Source of the DNA: Methylococcaceae bacterium
GTDB taxonomy: Bacteria > Pseudomonadota > Gammaproteobacteria > Methylococcales > Methylococcaceae
Assembly: GCA_012026715.1 (NCBI GenBank)
Contig: VEPB01000381.1
Location: 1-5,218 of the forward strand
Direction: 5' to 3'
Length of the DNA stretch: 5,218 nt
The position numbers were made by a program, and so were the translations under genes. Positions 1-5,218 of the stretch are shown here, piece by piece. The notes beneath the pieces were generated by a model, which was not told the DNA's origin, searched no databases, and saw nothing but the letters and a program-made list of their open reading frames with translations. Each line of letters begins with the position of its first letter. The stretch's first letter is position 1.

Positions 1-634
1 CTTCATCTCCCTGTTCAAGCGGCATAGCGGAGACGGCCTGGACGAACAGAGCCGCCACTACCTCGATACGATCTCCGGGGCCGCCAAGCGCATGGCGGGG
101 CTGATCGACGACCTGCTGTCCTTTTCCAGAATGGGACGGCGTGAATTGGCTCAGTCACGGGTCGACCTCAATGAACTGGTCCAGGACGTGGTCCGCGAAC
201 TGGAACCGGAGCAGCAAGCCAGGACGGTCCACTGGGCCATCGCCCAGCTGCCGGCCGTGACAGCCGACCGGGCCATGCTGCGGGTCGTGTTGGTCAACTT
301 GCTCTCCAACGCATTGAAATTCACCCAACCGCGGCCGGCGGCGGAGATCGCCATCGGTACCCGAGCCGATTCCGACACCGAAATCGTGTTCTTTGTCCGC
401 GACAACGGGGTGGGGTTCGACATGCGATACGTCGACAAGTTGTTCGGCGTGTTTCAGCGCCTCCATGGCTCAACCGAATTCGAAGGGACCGGGATCGGAC
501 TCGCCACCGTACGCCGGATCATCAGCCGCATGGGGGGACGCACCTGGGCCGAGGCCAAGGTCGAGGAGGGCGCGACCATCTACTTTTCACTGCCGCAAGC
601 CACCATCCTGGAGTCCGTCGGAGGGACGCCATGA
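1..634 (+). CDS. Sensor histidine kinase, C-terminal part (5' end outside window)
   Basis: This is the C-terminal 210 residues of a histidine kinase; the first full codon is at base 2. The frame is open from the window edge, and the codons before the ATG at base 92 align with the same region of the kinase starting at 1539. Base 92 is therefore an internal methionine. Residues 1-46 are the second half of the HisKA dimerisation domain, ending in the motif LIDDLLSFSRMGR. By alignment the phospho-acceptor histidine lies about 12 codons upstream of the window. The HATPase domain is complete: N box with N99 and N103, G1 box DNGVGF (134-139), F box KLFGVF (146-151) and G2 box GTGIGL (162-167). These motifs predict a functional ATP-binding site for autophosphorylation in the cytoplasm. 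No receiver domain follows; the protein ends about 20 residues after the HATPase core. Its stop overlaps the next start (ATGA). Sensor domains and signal are unknown. Confidence 0.95.
   Translation, partial: FISLFKRHSGDGLDEQSRHYLDTISGAAKRMAGLIDDLLSFSRMGRRELAQSRVDLNELVQDVVRELEPEQQARTVHWAIAQLPAVTADRAMLRVVLVNLLSNALKFTQPRPAAEIAIGTRADSDTEIVFFVRDNGVGFDMRYVDKLFGVFQRLHGSTEFEGTGIGLATVRRIISRMGGRTWAEAKVEEGATIYFSLPQATILESVGGTP
620..625 (+). promoter_or_regulatory. Ribosome binding site for the PhnD-like gene
   Basis: The sequence GGAGGG lies five bases before the ATG at 631, inside the last codons of the upstream kinase gene. It is a strong Shine-Dalgarno match and supports 631 as the start. Together with the ATGA overlap it suggests both independent initiation and coupling to the upstream gene. 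Confidence 0.75.
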
Positions 635-1542
635 GGCGGACTGGCCTGGTTGTGGCGATCTTCCTCGTGTTGGCTGGTCTGCCCCGCTGGAGCGACGAAC
701 CACCGCCCTCGGGGCCCCAGGTTGCCGACCTTCCGCCGGATGCAGCGGCGGCGGTTTATCGTCTGGCGGTTCATCCGCTGTACAACCCAGCAAAACTGAT
801 CGAGGCCTACCAGCCTCTAGTCGATTACCTCAACCAGCGGCTGCCCCGTATCCGACTGATGCTGGAAGCCTCACGGGACTACGGCAATTTCGAAGAGAAA
901 TATGCGAACCGCCGGCCGGAATTCCTGTTGCCCAACCCCTGGCAAACCCTGCAGGCCATGAAGTCCGGCTATCGGGTCATCGCCATGGCGGGGGACCCCA
1001 CGGATTTCAAGGGAATTTTCGTGGTTCGCACAGACAGTGACCTGGTGCGTCCGGTTGACCTCAAGGGCAAGGCGGTCAGCTATCCGTCCCCTACGGCGCT
1101 GGCCGCCTGCATCATGCCGCAATTTTTCTTGCACCAGCACGGCGTTGACGTGATAGCGGATCTGGACAACCGCTATGTGGGCTCGCAGGAATCATCCATC
1201 ATGAATGCCTATCTGGGTCTGACCGCGGCCGGCGCGACCTGGCCACCACCCTGGCGCGCCTTCCGCAGGGACCATCCTACAGAAGCGGCCTCGCTGAAAG
1301 TGATCTGGGAAACCGAATCGCTGGTCAACAATTCGGTCATGGCGCGCGATGACGTGCCGCAATCTGTGGTTATGGAACTAGCCGGCCTGCTGGTATCCCT
1401 GGAGACTGGCACGGAAGGCCAGGCCATTCTGGCCGGAATGGAAACCGCCCGTTTCCTGCCGGCCACTGATGTCGACTACGAGCCGGTGCGCCGCTACATT
1501 TCCCGATTCGAAGCGGAAGTCAGGCCGGTCCGGCCACCATGA
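631..1542 (+). CDS. PhnD-like periplasmic substrate-binding protein
   Basis: This 303-residue exported protein resembles the phosphate/phosphite/phosphonate (PhnD-like) binding family, whose usual size is about 280-330 residues. An N-terminal signal is visible: MRR, then a hydrophobic stretch at residues 5-17. There is no lipobox cysteine (the only cysteine is C160) and no clear AXA cleavage site. The mature part fits a two-lobed binding protein: a first strand YRLAVHPLYNP (43-53), a helix ending in PLVDYLNQRLP (62-72), LLPNPWQTL (99-107, where ligand-binding family members often have a P-x-Y), DLKGKAV (143-149) followed by a serine/threonine-rich PSPTAL turn (152-157), and AYLGLTAAGATW (193-204), matching the family's G-x-x-D/A-A-G-A region. 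The ligand cannot be read from sequence. No ABC transporter genes are adjacent and both neighbours are kinases, so a sensory role is likely. The sensor TtrS, which carries a PhnD-like domain, is a known precedent. Fold call is good; ligand and role are inference. Confidence 0.85.
   Translation: MRRTGLVVAIFLVLAGLPRWSDEPPPSGPQVADLPPDAAAAVYRLAVHPLYNPAKLIEAYQPLVDYLNQRLPRIRLMLEASRDYGNFEEKYANRRPEFLLPNPWQTLQAMKSGYRVIAMAGDPTDFKGIFVVRTDSDLVRPVDLKGKAVSYPSPTALAACIMPQFFLHQHGVDVIADLDNRYVGSQESSIMNAYLGLTAAGATWPPPWRAFRRDHPTEAASLKVIWETESLVNNSVMARDDVPQSVVMELAGLLVSLETGTEGQAILAGMETARFLPATDVDYEPVRRYISRFEAEVRPVRPP
1523..1535 (+). promoter_or_regulatory. Possible short GC hairpin just before the kinase start codon
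   Basis: GGCCG (1523-1527) and CGGCC (1531-1535) can pair as a 5-bp stem with a 3-base loop, ending three bases before the ATG at 1539. No good Shine-Dalgarno sequence is seen here; the nearest purine run (GGAAG, 1515-1519) is about 19 bases from the ATG. Start of the large kinase may therefore depend on ribosomes terminating at the overlapping stop. The stem is short and lies in GC-rich coding DNA, so it may be chance. Confidence 0.25.
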
Positions 1543-4500
1543 AAGCGTTCACACTGCCCCGAATCTCCACCGCCAGCCTGCGCAGCCGACTGGTCCTCAG
1601 CGTCGCGGCGGTCCACGCCGTCATGATGGCCTTGTTCATCGGCGACCTCACCTTGCGCCAGCGCGATCTGCTGCTACAGCGCCAGATCGACGAAGCCACC
1701 ACACTCTCTCACACCCTCGCAACCTCCAGCGCCGGCTGGATTGCCGCGACCGACCTGGCCGGCCTCCAGGAGTTGGTGGATGCGCAGCGGCGTTATCCGG
1801 AACTGTCGTTCGCCCTGCTGACTGACCTCGACGGCCGCGTCCTGGCCGATACCGAGCGCACCCGAGTCGGCCGCCATCTGCTCGACCTGCCCCGGCATGC
1901 CGTCCCGACGCGAATCAGCGTAACCCCACAACTGGTGGACATCGCCGTGCCCGCCTCGGTGGGTGACCGCCAGGTCGGCTGGGCGCGGGTCGGCGTCGGC
2001 CAGGCGGCGGCAGGCGAGAAGCTGACCCGTTTGATCCACGCCGGTTTCGGCTATGCGCTGGCAGCCATCGTCGTCGGCTCACTGTTCGCCTGGTGGATGG
2101 GACGGCGAATCACCCTCCGGCTGTATGCCGTGCAGCAGACCATCGACCGGGTCCGTTCCGGCGATCGGGGCGCCCGGTCGAACCTGCGGGGAACCGACGA
2201 AGCGGCGGTCATCGCAAGGGAATTCAACGCCATGCTGGATGCATTGGCGGAGCACGAGCAGGAACGCCATTTCGGCGAACAGCGCTACCGCTCGTTGATC
2301 CGCAAGGTGCACACCGCCATCGTGGTGCACGACAGCCAGGGCCGCGCGGTCAACGGCAACCCGTTTGCCTTGCAACTGCTCGGACTGTCCGAGGACCAGC
2401 TGCTTGGCAAGTCCCTGACGGACCCCCATTGGTCCTTTCTCCGGGAAGACGGCAGCATCCTGCCGATCTCGGAATATCCGGCGGCGCAGGTGCTTGCTAG
2501 CAACGAGCCGATCCGCGGGCTGGTGGTCGGCATCGACTGCCCGGAACGGGCGGCGATCACCTGGGTCCTGGGGAACGCCGAACCGGAGTTCGACGATGCC
2601 GGCAAGCTTGCGCAGGTCATCGTGTCCTTCGTCGACATTTCCGAGCGCCGCCGCAACGAACAGGCGCTGCACCGGCTCAATCGTGAGCTGAGGGCCCTCA
2701 GCGACTGCAACGAGGCCATGATGAGGGCGGTGGACGAAAGGATGCTGCTCAACAACATCTGCCACACCATCTGCGACCAAGCCGGTTACCGCATGGCCTG
2801 GGTCGGCTATCCGAGCGACGATGAGGCGAAGACCATACGGGCGGTGGCTTGGGCCGGCTACGAAGCGGGCTATCTGGCGCAGGCAAAGCTCAGCTGGGCC
2901 GATAGCGAACTCGGCAGAGGACCTTCCGGCACCGCCGTCCGCACCGGCTGCCCGGTCTGCATCCAGGATTTCGCAGCCGATCCGGCCGCCTGGCCTTGGC
3001 GGGAAAACGCTTTGCAGCGGGGTTTCCGGTCCAGCATCGCGCTGCCGTTGAAAGACGAATCCGGCGCCGTCTTTGGCATCCTCAACATCTACGCCGACCA
3101 GCCTTATGCCTTTGATTCCGAGGAGGTCCGGTTGCTGGAAGAACTGGCAGGCGATCTCGCCTTCGGCATCGTCGCGCTGCGGGAACGGCTGGAGCGCAAA
3201 CGCGCGGAAGAAGCGCTCCGGATCAGCGAGCAGAAACTCATCGAGGCTTCGCGCATCGCCCATGTCGGCTATTGGGAGCGGGACTTCGTTACGGATCGCA
3301 TCGCGCTTTCACCCGAAGCGTGCCGCATCTTCGGACTATCCGAGACCTTTGGCTCATCGCATCTGGCCGAGTGGCAGCAACTGTGGCTGGCGCTGATTCA
3401 TCCGGACGATCGGGCCACAATCGCGGATACGGCGGCCCGCGCGCTGACCGGCGAAGCCGGCTACGATCTCGAATACCGGATCGTACGCCCCGATGGAGTG
3501 GAACGCATCGCCCACAGCAATGCAAACGTCACCCGCGACGAGACGGGGCGGCCGCTCCGCATGTTCGCCACCATCATCGACATCACCGAACGCAAGCAGG
3601 CGGAACAAGAACGCCTGTCCCATCTTTGGTTCCTCGAAGGCATGGACCGGGTTAACCGCGCCATCCAGTCCTCCGGTCTCTTGGACCGGATGCTGGCGGA
3701 TGTCCTCGAGAATACCCTGGCGATCTTCCAGTGCGACCGGGTTTATCTGATCCATCCCTGCGATTTGGACACGGCGGTCTGGACGGTCTACATGGAAAAA
3801 ACCCGGCCGGAACATCCCGGCGCTTACGCCGCCGGCACGGTAGGTCCCGTCGACGACGCGACCCGGATGCTCCGCAAGCAGTTGCTCGAGGTTGAGGGGG
3901 CGCTGCCGTTTGGCGACCACACGTCCCGTCCGTTACCCCCGGAGATGGCGGAACGGTTCGGTATCCAGTCGATGCTGGCGATGATGCTGCGCCCCAAACT
4001 TGGCAAGCCCTGGCAGCTGGGGTTGCAGCAATGCACCGAACAGCGCCTGTGGAATCCGGACGAAATCCGGCTGTTCGAGGAAATCGGCCGGCGCCTGACC
4101 GATGGCTTGACCAGTTTGATCAGCCACCGCGACCTGCTGGAGAGCGAGGCGGAGTACCGCCGGATCGTCAACACCGCCACCGAGGGAATCTGGACCCTTG
4201 GACCCGACTCGCTGACCACCTTCGTGAATCGTCCCATGGCTGCCATGCTGGGTTACGAGGAAACGGAGATCATTGGCCACCCGGTGACCGACTTCCTGCT
4301 CCCCGAGGATGTGCCGGATCACCTGCTGAAGCTGGACAACCGGGGCCACGGCGTCTCGGAGCATTACGAGCGGCGCTTCCGCCGCAAGGACGGCGGCACC
4401 GTCTGGACCCTGGCCTCGACCGCTTCCATTTTCGACGATGAGCACCGCTTCAAGGGTAACCTCGCCATGTTTACCGACATCACCGAACGGAAACGCATCG

Positions 4501-5218
4501 ATGAGGAAATTCGCCGCCTCAACCAGGAATTGGAGCGGCGGGTGATGGAGCGCACCGTCGAACTGGAGGCCGCCAATCAGGAGCTGGAAGCCTTCGCCTA
4601 CTCCGTCTCCCACGATCTGCGGGCTCCGTTGCGCCACATCGATGGTTTCCTGGGATTGCTCAAGAAGCGCATCGCGCCATCCCTGGACGACGAGAGCCGC
4701 CGTTATATCGCCACCGTCTCGGCCGCAGCCCTGCGTATGGCGGCGCTGATCGACGACCTGTTGTCGTTCTCCCGCATGGGCAGGGTCGAACTGGCCAGGG
4801 CCCCCGTCGACCTCAATGCCTTGGTACAAGACGTGCTCCGGGAATTGGAGCCCGACACCCAAGGTCGCGCCATCGCATGGCACCTCGCTCAACTGCCGGA
4901 AGTCATCGGCGACCGCGCCATGCTGCGCATCGTCCTGGTCAACCTGATCGCCAATGCGGTGAAGTTCTCCCAACCCCGGCAGCTGGCGGAAATCGAGGTG
5001 GGCACCGTGCCGGCCCAGGACGAAGTCATCGTCTTCGTCCGGGACAACGGCGTCGGTTTCGACATGCAATACGTGGGCAAGCTGTTCGGCGTGTTCCAGC
5101 GCCTGCATGGGGTGGACGAATTCGAAGGAACCGGCATCGGACTGGCCAATGTGCGCCGCATCATCCACCGGCACGGCGGCCGGACCTGGGCGGAAGGCAG
5201 GCTGGATGGCGGTGCGAC
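1539..5218 (+). CDS. Large multi-sensor membrane histidine kinase (3' end outside window)
   Basis: The frame is open from the ATG at 1539 to the window edge, at least 1226 residues. The start overlaps the previous stop (ATGA) and gives a typical basic N-terminus before the first membrane helix. Domains: TM1 about 18-37; periplasmic Cache/PDC-like domain about 38-167, with LLTDLDGRVLADT (93-105) and a following VGRHLL; TM2 about 168-188; HAMP 189-241, with GTDEAAVIAREFNAML; PAS1 about 246-370, ending FVDISERR; GAF1 about 385-548; PAS2 (PAS_3 type) about 565-687, with HPDD and EYRIVRPDG; GAF2 about 695-862; PAS3 about 870-985, ending TDITERK; coiled coil 986-1018; HisKA with H1025 in SVSHDLRAPL; HATPase with N1139, G1 DNGVGF (1169-1174), F box KLFGVF (1181-1186) and G2 GTGIGL (1197-1202). 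It should autophosphorylate at H1025 and pass phosphate to an unseen response regulator. A C-terminal receiver domain cannot be excluded. No LOV cysteine motif or obvious bilin-binding cysteine is seen, so light sensing is not supported. Confidence 0.95.
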   Translation, partial: MKAFTLPRISTASLRSRLVLSVAAVHAVMMALFIGDLTLRQRDLLLQRQIDEATTLSHTLATSSAGWIAATDLAGLQELVDAQRRYPELSFALLTDLDGRVLADTERTRVGRHLLDLPRHAVPTRISVTPQLVDIAVPASVGDRQVGWARVGVGQAAAGEKLTRLIHAGFGYALAAIVVGSLFAWWMGRRITLRLYAVQQTIDRVRSGDRGARSNLRGTDEAAVIAREFNAMLDALAEHEQERHFGEQRYRSLIRKVHTAIVVHDSQGRAVNGNPFALQLLGLSEDQLLGKSLTDPHWSFLREDGSILPISEYPAAQVLASNEPIRGLVVGIDCPERAAITWVLGNAEPEFDDAGKLAQVIVSFVDISERRRNEQALHRLNRELRALSDCNEAMMRAVDERMLLNNICHTICDQAGYRMAWVGYPSDDEAKTIRAVAWAGYEAGYLAQAKLSWADSELGRGPSGTAVRTGCPVCIQDFAADPAAWPWRENALQRGFRSSIALPLKDESGAVFGILNIYADQPYAFDSEEVRLLEELAGDLAFGIVALRERLERKRAEEALRISEQKLIEASRIAHVGYWERDFVTDRIALSPEACRIFGLSETFGSSHLAEWQQLWLALIHPDDRATIADTAARALTGEAGYDLEYRIVRPDGVERIAHSNANVTRDETGRPLRMFATIIDITERKQAEQERLSHLWFLEGMDRVNRAIQSSGLLDRMLADVLENTLAIFQCDRVYLIHPCDLDTAVWTVYMEKTRPEHPGAYAAGTVGPVDDATRMLRKQLLEVEGALPFGDHTSRPLPPEMAERFGIQSMLAMMLRPKLGKPWQLGLQQCTEQRLWNPDEIRLFEEIGRRLTDGLTSLISHRDLLESEAEYRRIVNTATEGIWTLGPDSLTTFVNRPMAAMLGYEETEIIGHPVTDFLLPEDVPDHLLKLDNRGHGVSEHYERRFRRKDGGTVWTLASTASIFDDEHRFKGNLAMFTDITERKRIDEEIRRLNQELERRVMERTVELEAANQELEAFAYSVSHDLRAPLRHIDGFLGLLKKRIAPSLDDESRRYIATVSAAALRMAALIDDLLSFSRMGRVELARAPVDLNALVQDVLRELEPDTQGRAIAWHLAQLPEVIGDRAMLRIVLVNLIANAVKFSQPRQLAEIEVGTVPAQDEVIVFVRDNGVGFDMQYVGKLFGVFQRLHGVDEFEGTGIGLANVRRIIHRHGGRTWAEGRLDGGA

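Noticed and set aside
92..634. Base 92 as the start of a short stand-alone ATPase protein
   Set aside because: The frame is open upstream to base 2, and those codons continue the HisKA domain in alignment with the downstream paralogue. The gene is cut by the window, not short.
393..1040. A 215-codon plus-strand frame spanning the first two genes
   Set aside because: It is out of frame with both the kinase and the PhnD-like protein, crosses their junction, and its translation is low-complexity and rich in P, S, G and R.
631..1542. Naming the binding protein phnD or calling it a phosphonate importer subunit
   Set aside because: The family includes members for many ligands and sensory roles, no ABC transporter genes are visible, and the ligand cannot be read from the sequence.
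2079..3263. A 394-codon minus-strand open frame
   Set aside because: It is antisense to the HAMP-PAS-GAF part of the kinase and has no recognisable domain; it is a shadow of GC-rich coding sequence.
3933..5174. A 413-codon minus-strand open frame
   Set aside because: It lies entirely opposite the catalytic half of the large kinase, whose plus-strand translation shows all expected motifs. Its own product shows no recognisable domain. Long antisense frames are common in GC-rich genes.
1539..5218. Light-sensing (LOV or phytochrome) function of the PAS/GAF array
   Set aside because: No NCRFLQ-type flavin cysteine motif is found in the PAS domains and no recognisable bilin-binding cysteine context or PHY domain in the GAF domains.
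1539..5218. Possible frameshift or pseudogene, because no stop-bounded frame spans this region
   Set aside because: Codon-by-codon reading gives an uninterrupted frame with intact H, N, G1, F and G2 boxes. The frame simply runs past the window end.

Overview
The window is GC-rich (roughly 60-65% by eye) and almost entirely protein-coding, with every gene on the plus strand. It looks like a bacterial signal-transduction operon. High GC, proteobacterial-style PAS/GAF kinases and a PhnD-like binding protein suggest a GC-rich proteobacterium, possibly a gammaproteobacterium of the methanotroph or purple-sulfur type. That placement is an impression, not a result.

Layout: (1) Bases 1-634 hold the C-terminal end of a sensor histidine kinase. 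It enters the window already open, about a dozen residues after where its phospho-acceptor histidine should lie, and ends with a complete ATP-binding domain. (2) Bases 631-1542 encode a 303-residue exported protein of the PhnD-like (phosphate/phosphonate-type) periplasmic binding family. (3) Bases 1539-5218 encode a very large membrane sensor kinase, open from its ATG to the last base of the window (at least 1226 residues). Its order is TM - periplasmic Cache-like domain - TM - HAMP - PAS - GAF - PAS - GAF - PAS - coiled coil - HisKA - HATPase. I translated this frame codon by codon and found no stop or frameshift. Any method that requires a stop codon inside the window will miss it.

Both junctions are 4-base ATGA overlaps, so the three genes are probably co-transcribed and translationally coupled. 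The first kinase and the end of the third gene are paralogues, about two-thirds identical over 190 residues by my manual alignment. No ABC ATPase or permease gene is visible. The most economical reading is that the binding protein works as a periplasmic ligand sensor for one or both kinases rather than as part of an importer. This is inference. There is no intergenic DNA, and I see no RNA gene, mobile element, CRISPR array, promoter or terminator.
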